From contig JAIYAX010000008.1 in assembly GCA_027488815.1 (NCBI GenBank), positions 1 through 49,915 on the forward strand: DNA of 49,915 nt. Reading direction: 5' to 3'. The notes below the pieces were generated by a model. The model did not search any database, was not told where the DNA came from, and saw only the letters and a program-made list of their open reading frames with translations. Positions 36,062-44,691 of the stretch are shown here, piece after piece. Made by a program: the position numbers and the translations under genes. Position 1 is the first letter of the stretch; the number at the start of each line of letters is the position of its first letter. The DNA comes from Cytophagaceae bacterium (lineage in GTDB: Bacteria; Bacteroidota; Bacteroidia; Cytophagales; JAIYAX01).

Positions 36062-38326
36062 ATGAAGGCTATCCGAGTATTTCCTGCCCTTTTTTTAGGG
36101 GCATGGCAACTGTTTCATTCCCCTCAGGTTCATGCTCAGCAAGTTCGGGGATTAGTTCTTGAGCAAGATGACAAAGGAAAATTGAGCCCTTTGCAAGGGG
36201 TGAATGTATATTGGCTGGGAACCCAAGAGGGCACTTCCACAGACAGCCTTGGTTTTTTTGAGATTCCTACACTAGCAGGAAGCAAGCAACTTGTTTTCTC
36301 CTACATAGGCTACAAGGCTGATACCCTTTATGCAAAACCCACCAAGGAATTGCAGGTGGTTTTGAAACAGGTTCGGGAACTGGATGAAGTTACCGTCATG
36401 TACCGAAGCAAGGCCACCGAAATATCATCCCTTGATGTTCAAAAGATACAGGTCATGTCTGAGAAAGAGCTTTTCAAAGCAGCCTGTTGCAATCTTTCCG
36501 AGAGCTTTGAAACCAACCCATCCATAGATGTCTCCCTTACGGATGCAGTGACCGGCACCAGGCAGATACAAATGCTAGGCCTTGGCAGCCCATATATGCT
36601 GTTTAGTCAGGAAAACATGCCCACCATTCGTGGATTGGCGGCCAATCAGGGATTTGGTTTTATACCGGGAACATGGATTGAGAGCATTCAAGTCAGTAAG
36701 GGTACCGGCTCTGTAGTGAACGGATTTGAAAGCATGACCGGCCAGCTGAATCTGGAATATCAGAAGCCGGAACAAGGAGACCGATTGTACCTTAATGGCT
36801 ATTTCAATGAAAGTGGGCGCATGGAGGGCAATGTGGTCTCATCCTACAAATTGGGAAAGAAAACAGGCAACACCACCTTTTTGCATTACAGCCAAAGGCC
36901 CTGGGAGGTTGACAACAATGGTGATCGTTTCGTTGATCTTCCTCGAGGAACGCAATTGAACCTGATGAATCGAATGATGTTTGCCGACCCCGCCAAAGGG
37001 GTAGAGGCCCAGCTTGGTTTTCGACTCATCCAGGATGTTAAAGTAGCTGGAAACCTGGGTTATGATCCAAGAAGAACAGTATCAAACGTTTACGGTATGC
37101 AATTCCTCATTCAAAGAGTGGAAGTGTGGTCAAAGATTGGATATGTGTTTCCCAATCACCGTTACAGGAGCGTTGGCTTTCAGTCCTCCTTTCTGACTCA
37201 TGCTCAATCTGGATCATTTGGCCGTACCGACACCAGGAGCAGCCAGCATGGTATTTATGCCAACCTCATATATCAGACCATTGTCGGTAATACGTATCAT
37301 GTCTTGAAAACAGGACTGTCCTATCAGGGGGATCGTATGTTTGAAATACTGGCTCCTTTTGAGTTTTTCAGAGAAGAGCATGTTCCCGGAGCTTTTACCG
37401 AATACCAATGGACGATAAGTCCCAAGGCAAGTATAGTAGCAGGGATGAGGGCGGATTACCACTCCCTTTTTGGATGGTTTGCCACTCCACGCCTTCATGC
37501 CCGTTGGGAGATTGCTCCTAAGACTGTGCTCCGATTTTCTTCAGGCCAGGGTCGGCGCTCCGCCAATCTGATTGCAGAAAATGAAGGCCTGCTTTTTTCC
37601 TCAAGGCAATGGAGAATTCAACCCACTCAACAAGGAGGAATTTATGGTTTCCAGCAGGAACTTAGCACCAATGCCGGCTTGAGTCTTACCCGCAACTTCA
37701 GGCTCGACTATCGGGATGGGTTTTATTCCATCGAGTATTTCCATACCCGTTTTCAAAGACAAGTGGTGGTTGATGTAGATGCCAACAGCAGAGAAGTCAA
37801 TTACTATGCTCTGCAAGGCGAGTCTTTTGCTCATGCATTTCAGGCAGAGGCTGAGTATGAACTTTTCAAGAGGTTTGACCTTCGCCTGGCCTACCGACAG
37901 TATCTGATACAGACAGATTTTCAGCAGGGGAGGTTAGAAAAAGCACTGGTAGCTCGCCATCGGGCATTTGCCAACATTGCTTACGAAACAAGAGGCAAGC
38001 TTTGGAACATTGATTTTACCGTCCAGTACATTGGATCCAAAAGACTGCCACAGACAAGGGATAAGCCGGTTGAATTTCAGCGAGAAGCCCGCTCACCCGG
38101 CTATTTCATTGCCAATGCACAAGTGACACGGTTGATTACAAAAAGCTGGCATGCCTATCTGGGCATCGAAAACATCACCGGCTTTGTGCAAAGGAACCCC
38201 ATCATCTCCGTTGACTCACCTTATGGTCCACACTTTGATGCAACTATGGTATGGGCTCCGATCTTTGGGCGCATGTTTTATGTCGGATTTAGGTATCGCT
38301 TGAAAAAGGAAAAGGAGAAAAGGTAG
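36062..38326 (+). CDS. TonB-dependent receptor of the metal-handling operon
   Basis: A 754-residue outer-membrane receptor. After a signal peptide (ending VHAQQ) comes a CarboxypepD_reg-like domain (~25-105, ending VVLKQVRELDEVTV). A plug domain (~110-240, with KELFKAACCNLSESFETNPS and SIQVSKGTGSVVNGFESMTG) and a 22-strand-type barrel follow, ending in YVGFRYRLKKEKEKR. The CC pair in the plug is notable beside three Cys-rich partners. It is likely to import a metal or metal complex; copper is my guess from the HMA neighbours. It ends the operon. Confidence 0.9.
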   Translation: MKAIRVFPALFLGAWQLFHSPQVHAQQVRGLVLEQDDKGKLSPLQGVNVYWLGTQEGTSTDSLGFFEIPTLAGSKQLVFSYIGYKADTLYAKPTKELQVVLKQVRELDEVTVMYRSKATEISSLDVQKIQVMSEKELFKAACCNLSESFETNPSIDVSLTDAVTGTRQIQMLGLGSPYMLFSQENMPTIRGLAANQGFGFIPGTWIESIQVSKGTGSVVNGFESMTGQLNLEYQKPEQGDRLYLNGYFNESGRMEGNVVSSYKLGKKTGNTTFLHYSQRPWEVDNNGDRFVDLPRGTQLNLMNRMMFADPAKGVEAQLGFRLIQDVKVAGNLGYDPRRTVSNVYGMQFLIQRVEVWSKIGYVFPNHRYRSVGFQSSFLTHAQSGSFGRTDTRSSQHGIYANLIYQTIVGNTYHVLKTGLSYQGDRMFEILAPFEFFREEHVPGAFTEYQWTISPKASIVAGMRADYHSLFGWFATPRLHARWEIAPKTVLRFSSGQGRRSANLIAENEGLLFSSRQWRIQPTQQGGIYGFQQELSTNAGLSLTRNFRLDYRDGFYSIEYFHTRFQRQVVVDVDANSREVNYYALQGESFAHAFQAEAEYELFKRFDLRLAYRQYLIQTDFQQGRLEKALVARHRAFANIAYETRGKLWNIDFTVQYIGSKRLPQTRDKPVEFQREARSPGYFIANAQVTRLITKSWHAYLGIENITGFVQRNPIISVDSPYGPHFDATMVWAPIFGRMFYVGFRYRLKKEKEKR

Positions 38327-38408
38327 CTTTTTTACCTGTTGCAGCAGATATTGCCGGGATTGTCTAGAGATCGAATGCCCAAGTCTGGGAACTTGAGCCT
38401 TTGTACAC

Positions 38409-38440
38409 TTGCAATCATTCCGCATAGCCCCCTATCTTTG
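38409..38440 (+). promoter_or_regulatory. Promoter of the THX gene
   Basis: TTG at 38409-38411, 21 bases, then TATCTTTG at 38433-38440 (perfect TAnnTTTG, followed by C). The ATG of THX is at 38469, leaving a leader of about 20 bases. Confidence 0.65.
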
Positions 38441-38468
38441 CCTGAACAATAAATCAAAGACAGACCGC

Positions 38469-38633
38469 ATGGGAAAAGGAGATAAAAAATCAAAAAGAGG
38501 TAAAATCGCCATTGGTAGCTACGGAGTAAACAGGAAGCGTACTGACAACAAGGTGAGCATAAGCAAACCGGCTGCTGAAGCTGTGGCTAGCCCTGAGGCC
38601 GCAAAACCAGTTAGAAAGAAAAAGACCGCTTAA
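38469..38633 (+). CDS. 30S ribosomal protein THX
   Basis: A 54-residue basic protein starting MGKGDKKSKRGKIAIGSYG, the THX signature; the rest is an Ala/Pro/Lys tail. THX sits in a pocket at the head of the 30S subunit. The start at 38469 is set by the family N-terminus and the promoter at 38409-38440. It is convergent with the exonuclease gene, one base apart. Confidence 0.9.
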   Translation: MGKGDKKSKRGKIAIGSYGVNRKRTDNKVSISKPAAEAVASPEAAKPVRKKKTA

Positions 38634-38634
38634 A

Positions 38635-39441
38635 CTACTTCCGGTTAAATCCCCGAAGTTTGAGCTCAGTGAGTTTTCGCTTGGTATCCAGCGGAAACTC
38701 ACCTTTCATCATCCAGTCATAGTACGAAGGGTCTTTGCCTAGCACTTCGCTCACAGGCTGGTCTTTGTATTTGCCGAAATTAAAAATCTCAATTCCTTTT
38801 TCGTTTAGGATCATGCGTCCGGCATAATCCACCATGTTGCTAGCAGATAGCTGATGCAGGTGAGCCATGTCGTTTTTCACGGGCACAAGTACATTCCCAT
38901 CCATATCTTTCGTCTCAACTCCCTCATATCGCTCGATTTGTGCTTCAAGGACAGCCAGGGTTGCCAGCGTATCGGCTTCTGCACTATGCGCATTCTCAAG
39001 TGCGGCATTGCAGTAAAATTTATAAGCGGCTGAAAGCGTTCTTGGTTCCATCAAATGAAAGATCCTTTGAGCATCAATGATCTTGCGATGACTCATGTCC
39101 AACACAATATCAGCACGCAGAAATTCCTCAATCAACATGGGTATGTCAAACTTAAGCACGTTGAAACCAGCCAGGTCACAGCCATCCAATAGTTGCAGAA
39201 GGCTTTTGGCCACCTGCTTAAATGTGGGCATCTCGGCCACGTCTGCATCCGTAATGCCATGTACACGGGTGGCCTCGGCCGGAATGGGTATAGTGGGATT
39301 AATCCTTCTTGTATGAGTACTCCGACTGTTATCAGGTAATACTTTTACAATGCTTAGCTCGACGATCCGGTCACGGGTGATATTGGTACCGGTGGTCTCC
39401 AGATCGAAAACAGCCAGAGGTTTTTTCAAATTTATCTTCAT
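38635..39441 (-). CDS. DEDDh-family 3'-5' exonuclease
   Basis: A 268-residue protein with an N-terminal exonuclease domain of the DnaQ/RNase T type. Visible motifs are FDLETTGTN (first Asp and Glu), HGITDADVAEMPTF, AGFNVLKFDIPML (second Asp) and HSAEADTLATLAVL (His and final Asp). The C-terminal ~80 residues (KFGKYKDQPVSEVL-like, YYDWMMKGEFPLDTK) are the extension often found in Bacteroidota polymerase III epsilon-like exonucleases. It probably proofreads or trims nucleic acid. It is four bases downstream of mpl. Confidence 0.9.
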   Translation of the reverse strand: MKINLKKPLAVFDLETTGTNITRDRIVELSIVKVLPDNSRSTHTRRINPTIPIPAEATRVHGITDADVAEMPTFKQVAKSLLQLLDGCDLAGFNVLKFDIPMLIEEFLRADIVLDMSHRKIIDAQRIFHLMEPRTLSAAYKFYCNAALENAHSAEADTLATLAVLEAQIERYEGVETKDMDGNVLVPVKNDMAHLHQLSASNMVDYAGRMILNEKGIEIFNFGKYKDQPVSEVLGKDPSYYDWMMKGEFPLDTKRKLTELKLRGFNRK

Positions 39442-39445
39442 ACAC

Positions 39446-40801
39446 TCAATTTCTGCTTCCTCCGGATAGTTCTGTTAGGGATTTGCCATTGAAACTGCCT
39501 GAGCTCATCATGAGGATGACGGCTTCCGACTGGCTAAGTTCTTTTATTTTTTCAAACAGCAGGTCAGCGGAATCAAATACGCTCATATCTGCTCGCCCAA
39601 AAGCCTTGATAACTTCTTCGTTTGTCAAAGGGGGCAATTTTTTAATCGCCAGAGTATGCGGATCAAAATAGACCAGGGCCACATCGGCCTCCTGCAGGCT
39701 GCCTTGATATTCCTGAATAAAATGCCGGTTGAGACTTGAATAGGTATGCAGTTCCAGGCAAGCGATCAGTTTTTGATCCGGAAACTGCTCCCTTACCGCC
39801 TGAACAGTAGCCCTTACTTTTGAAGGAGCATGTGCAAAATCTCTGAAAATCAACGGATTCCCATTCACTTTCTCCAATCGGTTTTTGGCACCCTTATAGC
39901 TGCTGATGGCTTTGTAGAAATCTTCCTCCTTTACCCCGATACGAGTACACACCTGTCGGGCACATTCTATATTTCTGAGGTTATGCTTGCCAAACACATT
40001 AAGGGCTACCTCTCCGTTTTTATGCATCAAAAAGGTAACTCCCTGCCGGATCTGATACTTTGGTAAGCCATATTCAATCGCCTGCACATCCTCCCGCTCT
40101 TTACGGCCCACGATAGTGGCAAAGTCATCGTCTTCTGTGAAAATGAGTGAGCCTCCTTTGGGTGTAGAGTCAGCGAATTTGTCGAACTGCTGAACATACA
40201 CATCCACATTCGGATAGGCATTGATATGATCCCAGGCAATCCCGCTGATCACACCGATATGATGGTGGTAATGAAGAAATTTCGGTGTCGGATCCAAAGG
40301 GGAGGAGGGGTATTCATCACCTTCGATCACAATCAAAGGGGATTCATCTTCCAGCTTCACCATAAACTCAAAACCATCCACCTGAGCCCCCAACACATAG
40401 TCAAATTTACGACCCAGAGTTTTCAGCACATGGGCAACCATTCCTGTGATGGTGGTTTTACCATGACTACCACCAATGACTACCCGATGCTTATCCAGGC
40501 ACTGCTGATAAATGAACTCAGGAAATGAAAGTACGGTAACACCCAGTTCTTTTGCTCTTAGAAGTTCAGGATTGTCTGCTTTGGCGTGCATACCGAGGAT
40601 CACCGCATCCAGACTTTGGTCAATACGCTCAGGATACCAGCCCAGCTTATCGGGAAACAACCCGGCTTGTTTGAGCCTGCCAGCCGAGGGCTCAAAAATA
40701 TCATCATCCGACCCGCTCACTTGTACCCCTTTTCGTTGAAGCATCAATGCGATATAGTGCATGACAGCGCCTCCAATGGCGATCAGGTGTACTCTCTTCA
40801 T
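39446..40801 (-). CDS. mpl: UDP-MurNAc:tripeptide ligase Mpl
   Basis: Mpl reattaches recycled murein tripeptide to UDP-N-acetylmuramate. It is a Mur ligase: the N-terminal MKRVHLIAIGGAVM is the UDP-binding start, GSHGKTTITGMV the ATP loop, EGDEYPSSP and KFLHYHHHIG typical Mpl segments. The ligand region NVFGKHNLRNIE and the C-terminal FRDFAHAPSKVRATVQA complete it. I start at ATG 40801, where the family begins; an adjacent ATG lies at 40804 and a longer frame reaches 40849. The gene is divergent from dnaB. Confidence 0.91.
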   Translation of the reverse strand: MKRVHLIAIGGAVMHYIALMLQRKGVQVSGSDDDIFEPSAGRLKQAGLFPDKLGWYPERIDQSLDAVILGMHAKADNPELLRAKELGVTVLSFPEFIYQQCLDKHRVVIGGSHGKTTITGMVAHVLKTLGRKFDYVLGAQVDGFEFMVKLEDESPLIVIEGDEYPSSPLDPTPKFLHYHHHIGVISGIAWDHINAYPNVDVYVQQFDKFADSTPKGGSLIFTEDDDFATIVGRKEREDVQAIEYGLPKYQIRQGVTFLMHKNGEVALNVFGKHNLRNIECARQVCTRIGVKEEDFYKAISSYKGAKNRLEKVNGNPLIFRDFAHAPSKVRATVQAVREQFPDQKLIACLELHTYSSLNRHFIQEYQGSLQEADVALVYFDPHTLAIKKLPPLTNEEVIKAFGRADMSVFDSADLLFEKIKELSQSEAVILMMSSGSFNGKSLTELSGGSRN

Positions 40802-40906
40802 CATTCGTGGATTATATGACCGCTTCAAAAGTAGGGATAAATCAGGCATACTACATGCCCATTTTCAAATCCCCTTTGCGTGTGGAAACCTGAGTTTTTA
40901 TGTGGA

Positions 40907-40936
40907 TTGTCAGCGGGCTATATTCGGTCATCTTTG
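40907..40936 (+). promoter_or_regulatory. Promoter of dnaB
   Basis: TTG at 40907-40909, 19 bases, then CATCTTTG at 40929-40936 (seven of eight matching TAnnTTTG), followed by TCAG-ATG at 40941. The short distance predicts a leaderless transcript. Confidence 0.6.
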
Positions 40937-40940
40937 TCAG

Positions 40941-42500
40941 ATGAACAGCGAGGATAATCTTACCCGTACAGTCTTGAGCAATAAGAAAAACACCAGAGAT
41001 TTAATCCATGGACTGGGGAAAATACCTCCTCAGGCAGTAGAGCTTGAAGAAGCTGTGCTGGGAGCGCTCATGCTGGAAAAAGATGCCATGACGGCGGTAG
41101 TAGATATCCTGCGTCCGGAAAGCTTTTATGTAGAGGCCAATCAAAAGATCTATTCTGCGATTTTAAGACTTTTTGCTAAGACCCAACCCGTGGACCTGCT
41201 CACCGTCACCCAGGAGCTTCGCCGTTCAGGAGAGCTAGAGCTTGTGGGTGGGGCCATCTATGTGACACGGCTTACCAACCACGTAAACTCTGCTGCCAAC
41301 ATTGAATACCATGCCCGGATCGTTTCTGAGTATGCCATCAAGCGAGAGCTGATTTCCATCTCCAGTGAAGTGCAGACGGATGCCTTCGAAGACACAACAG
41401 ACGTATTCAAATTGCTAGACGATACCGAACATAAGATTTTTGCCATCGCTGAGAAAAACATCAAAAGACCTTATAAAGACATGATGAGTCTCTTCAAGGA
41501 GACGATGAATGAGCTAGAGGCACGCAAAAACTCTGACGGTGGCCTCTCAGGTGTCCCCAGTGGATTCTTGCATATCGATCAGATCACCGGAGGATGGCAG
41601 AAATCAGACCTTATCATTTTGGCTGCACGGCCGGGCATGGGTAAGACAGCCTTTGTTGTGAGTGCCTTGCGCAATGCCGCTGTAGACCACCGCCGTCCGG
41701 TAGCTATTTTTTCCCTTGAGATGTCCAGTATCCAGTTGACGGCCAGGATGCTCTCCGCCGAAGCTGAAATCAGCAGCGAGAAAATCAAAAAAGCAGACCT
41801 GCTGGATTACGAATGGGAAACGCTGTATCAAAAAGGAAAACGGCTTAGTGAGGCTCCTATATTTATCGACGATACCCCTGCCTTGTCCGTGATGGAGTTC
41901 AGGGCCAAATGCCGCAGACTCAAAGCCCAGCATGATATTCAGATGATTGTGGTGGATTACCTTCAGCTCATGGAGGCCAGCGCTGTGGGCAAATCCAATA
42001 TGGGCAACCGGGAGCAGGAAATTGCAACCATCTCCAGAGCCTTGAAAAACGTTGCCAAAGAGCTGAGTGTACCTGTGATTGCACTTTCCCAGCTCAGCCG
42101 TGAAGTGGAAAAAAGAGGGAACAACAAAAAACCCCAGCTCTCCGACCTTCGAGAGTCCGGTTCAATCGAGCAGGATGCCGATATGGTGTTATTTATCTAC
42201 CGGCCAGAGTATTACAAGATCACTGAGTTTGAAGATGGCCAGCCCACGCATGGCGCTGCTGAAATCATCATTGCCAAAAACCGACATGGCGGTCTACAGG
42301 ATGTGCGCCTGAGGTTCCGCTCAGAGTTCACCCGATTCGAAGACTGGGAGTTTAGCGATTACATCCCTTCCGGAGGCCTCAGCACAGCTACGGGAATGGC
42401 TTTTTTTGATGGTGAAAAAACCTTACCCAGCAAACTCAATCCTAAAGAGGAGGGCGGCTTCCGTATCCAGGATGATTTTGGAGGAGAGGTTCCATTTTAA
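40941..42500 (+). CDS. dnaB: Replicative DNA helicase DnaB
   Basis: DnaB is the hexameric 5'-3' helicase at the replication fork. From ATG 40941 it has 519 residues. The N-terminal primase-binding domain (PPQAVELEEAVLGALML) is followed by a linker and the RecA-like motor with Walker A ARPGMGKTAF (229-238), Walker B MIVVDYLQLM and the motif SQLSREVEKR. The frame is uninterrupted and there is no intein. ATG 40941 was chosen because the family starts there and the promoter lies just upstream; the longer frame overlaps mpl. The stop overlaps the convergent TPR gene. Confidence 0.96.
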   Translation: MNSEDNLTRTVLSNKKNTRDLIHGLGKIPPQAVELEEAVLGALMLEKDAMTAVVDILRPESFYVEANQKIYSAILRLFAKTQPVDLLTVTQELRRSGELELVGGAIYVTRLTNHVNSAANIEYHARIVSEYAIKRELISISSEVQTDAFEDTTDVFKLLDDTEHKIFAIAEKNIKRPYKDMMSLFKETMNELEARKNSDGGLSGVPSGFLHIDQITGGWQKSDLIILAARPGMGKTAFVVSALRNAAVDHRRPVAIFSLEMSSIQLTARMLSAEAEISSEKIKKADLLDYEWETLYQKGKRLSEAPIFIDDTPALSVMEFRAKCRRLKAQHDIQMIVVDYLQLMEASAVGKSNMGNREQEIATISRALKNVAKELSVPVIALSQLSREVEKRGNNKKPQLSDLRESGSIEQDADMVLFIYRPEYYKITEFEDGQPTHGAAEIIIAKNRHGGLQDVRLRFRSEFTRFEDWEFSDYIPSGGLSTATGMAFFDGEKTLPSKLNPKEEGGFRIQDDFGGEVPF

Positions 42501-42817
42501 TCCTCCCATTCGATCTGGCTCAGGAGTGCTTTAAGCTCATTTAACGTCTTGGTTTCCATTTGCTTCTCCGCTAGCTCAATCCCCTGCCGCAGGTATTCTT
42601 TGGCCTGATCCGTCTGCTCCTTCTCAAGAGACAGCAAAGCCAGCTGATAGTAAGCAGGAAGGTACTCCGGGAAAAGCTTTTTGGTTTCTTCGAAGTAATG
42701 AAGTGCCTGTTGCCGGTTACTCATGATGAACTCCATCCCCAAAGCAAAGGGAAAGAAGGGGTCTGAGGGTTGTTCCTCCCACATTCTGATAAGCATGGCT
42801 ACACGGTTGCTGTTCAT
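42497..42817 (-). CDS. Small TPR protein
   Basis: A 106-residue soluble protein with about two TPR units (PFFPFALGMEFIMSNRQQAL, YYQLALLSLEKEQTDQAKEY). It has no signal peptide. Small TPR proteins like this act as protein-binding adaptors, and I cannot name the partner. The stop overlaps the dnaB stop by four bases in convergent orientation, so the two transcripts overlap. Confidence 0.85.
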   Translation of the reverse strand: MNSNRVAMLIRMWEEQPSDPFFPFALGMEFIMSNRQQALHYFEETKKLFPEYLPAYYQLALLSLEKEQTDQAKEYLRQGIELAEKQMETKTLNELKALLSQIEWED

Positions 42818-42947
42818 TTTTTTCTTTCAGCCTTTAAGTCGTAATTTTCGCCCAAAATCAAGACAAATATGTCGACTGCAATGAACCAAATTTTGTCTGA
42901 TTTCCTTTAGTTTTTGTGAACACATTTTAACCAGCCCCGGATCAAGC

Positions 42948-43685
42948 ATGAAAATACTAGTTTGCATTACGCACGTTCCTGACACGACAACCAAAATCAC
43001 TTTTACCGATCAAAACACTAAGCTTAATACTGCCGGTGTACAATATGTCATCGGGCCTTATGATGAATACGCCTTGTCAAGAGCGATTGAATTGAGGGAT
43101 GCCTCCGGTGGGTCGGTTACTGTGCTTCATGTAGGTGATGCCGAAGCCGAGCCTACCATTCGCAAAGCACTTGCGATCGGTGCTGACGACGCCATCAGAG
43201 TGAATGCCGAAGCGAAAGATGCCTTCTTCGTTGCGGAGCAGATCGCCCATATCGCTAAGCAAAATCAATACGACCTCATCCTCATGGGGAGGGAGTCGAT
43301 CGACTTCAATGGAGGTCAGGTGCATGGAATGGTAGGAGAATTATTAGGATGGCCTGCTGTATCGCCGGTTATGAAGTTGGACATCAATGGAGGTACTGCT
43401 ACCCTCGCCAAAGAGATCGAAGGAGGGAAGGAATACCTTGAAGTTGCTCTCCCTCTCGTGGCCGGTTGTCAGGAACCGATCGCTGAGTGGCGTATTCCAA
43501 ACATGAGGGGCATCATGAGTGCCAGAACGAAACCTCTTGCCGTCGTTGATCCTGTTGGCAGCGATGCCGGCACCACAGTAGCTGAATACCAGCTTCCTCC
43601 GGCAAAAGGCAGTTGCAAAATGGTCGATGCCGCCAACATCAAAGAACTGGTAGACCTTTTGAAAAACGAAGCCAAAGTATTGTAA
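42948..43685 (+). CDS. etfB: Electron transfer flavoprotein beta subunit EtfB
   Basis: EtfB pairs with EtfA to carry electrons from acyl-CoA dehydrogenases to the quinone pool. The 245 residues start MKILVCITHVPDTTTKI. AMP/FAD-site motifs include YDEYALSRAIELRD, ALAIGADDAIRV and LILMGRESIDFNGGQVHGMV, and the recognition loop ends RGIMSARTKPL. It precedes etfA by 25 bases. It would serve beta-oxidation; together with menaquinone and PaaABC it fits aerobic degradation of organic acids. Confidence 0.95.
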   Translation: MKILVCITHVPDTTTKITFTDQNTKLNTAGVQYVIGPYDEYALSRAIELRDASGGSVTVLHVGDAEAEPTIRKALAIGADDAIRVNAEAKDAFFVAEQIAHIAKQNQYDLILMGRESIDFNGGQVHGMVGELLGWPAVSPVMKLDINGGTATLAKEIEGGKEYLEVALPLVAGCQEPIAEWRIPNMRGIMSARTKPLAVVDPVGSDAGTTVAEYQLPPAKGSCKMVDAANIKELVDLLKNEAKVL

Positions 43686-43710
43686 TCCACCATTAAACAG
43701 ATTGAACAAC

Positions 43711-44676
43711 ATGTCAGTACTCATATACGCAGAGGGGTTTGAGGGGAAAATTAAGAAATCATCACTGGAAGCACTGGCTTACGGAGCCGCCCTTGCTTCA
43801 AAACTGAACACCAGCGCCATTGCCTTAGCGACAGGTACTTTTCAGGCATCTGAATTATCAGCACTGGGCAAGTACGGAGCCTCTAAAGTGCTGCACGTCT
43901 CTGACCAGCGTATGGACGAGACGCCCGTAGCTGCCATTGCCAGTGCTATCGCTGCTGCTGCCAATGCCGGTGCCGCTCAAGTGGTCATTATGCCCAAATC
44001 AGCATTAACCGATAGTGCCTCTTCAAAAGTGGCAGTGAAACTGAAAGCAGGGGTGGTGAACAACGTAGTCGAATTGCCGGATTTGACCTCCGGCTTCAAA
44101 GTCAAAAGGGCGATCTATACCGGTAAAGCCTTTGCCGTAACAGAGATCAACACCCCCATCAAGGTGCTTCTGTTGCGTAAAAATGCCATGAATGCCATCG
44201 CAAATGGCAATGATTGTCCGGTTGAAGCTTTCCAACCCAGCTTTGAAGCGACAGATTTTGGTCTTAAGCGGCTCAAGGTAGAAAAAGCTGAAGGGGAAAT
44301 ATTGCTTCCTGAAGCCGAGATTGTGGTCAGTGGCGGCAGAGGCCTGAAAGGTCCGGAAAACTGGCATCTCATCGAGAGCCTGGCGAAAGCCCTGCATGCA
44401 GGCACAGGTTGTTCCAAGCCCGTTTCTGATATGGACTGGAGACCACATCACGAGCACGTAGGTCAGACGGGGGTTAAAGTAAGTCCGAACTTATACATTG
44501 CCGTTGGCATCTCCGGAGCCATTCAGCACTTGGCCGGGGTGAACTCCTCCAAAGTCATTGTGGTGATCAACAAAGACCCGGAAGCTCCCTTTTTCAAAGC
44601 GGCTGACTATGGAGTAGTTGGCGACGCCTTTGATGTTCTCCCTCAGTTGACGGAGGCAGTCAAAGCGTTGAATTAA
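43711..44676 (+). CDS. etfA: Electron transfer flavoprotein alpha subunit EtfA
   Basis: Alpha subunit that binds FAD. From ATG 43711 it has 321 residues; a TTG at 43702 is in frame but less likely. The C-terminal FAD domain has VVSGGRGLKGPENW, VGQTGVKVSPNLYIAVGISG and INKDPEAPFFKAADYGVVGD. The gene follows etfB closely and its own downstream neighbour starts about 15 bases later. Confidence 0.95.
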   Translation: MSVLIYAEGFEGKIKKSSLEALAYGAALASKLNTSAIALATGTFQASELSALGKYGASKVLHVSDQRMDETPVAAIASAIAAAANAGAAQVVIMPKSALTDSASSKVAVKLKAGVVNNVVELPDLTSGFKVKRAIYTGKAFAVTEINTPIKVLLLRKNAMNAIANGNDCPVEAFQPSFEATDFGLKRLKVEKAEGEILLPEAEIVVSGGRGLKGPENWHLIESLAKALHAGTGCSKPVSDMDWRPHHEHVGQTGVKVSPNLYIAVGISGAIQHLAGVNSSKVIVVINKDPEAPFFKAADYGVVGDAFDVLPQLTEAVKALN

Positions 44677-44691
44677 TTACTATTTTTGGGA

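Noticed and set aside
40761-40940. Longer dnaB start
   Set aside because: It overlaps mpl, has no homology-like pattern, and the promoter at 40907-40936 lies inside it.
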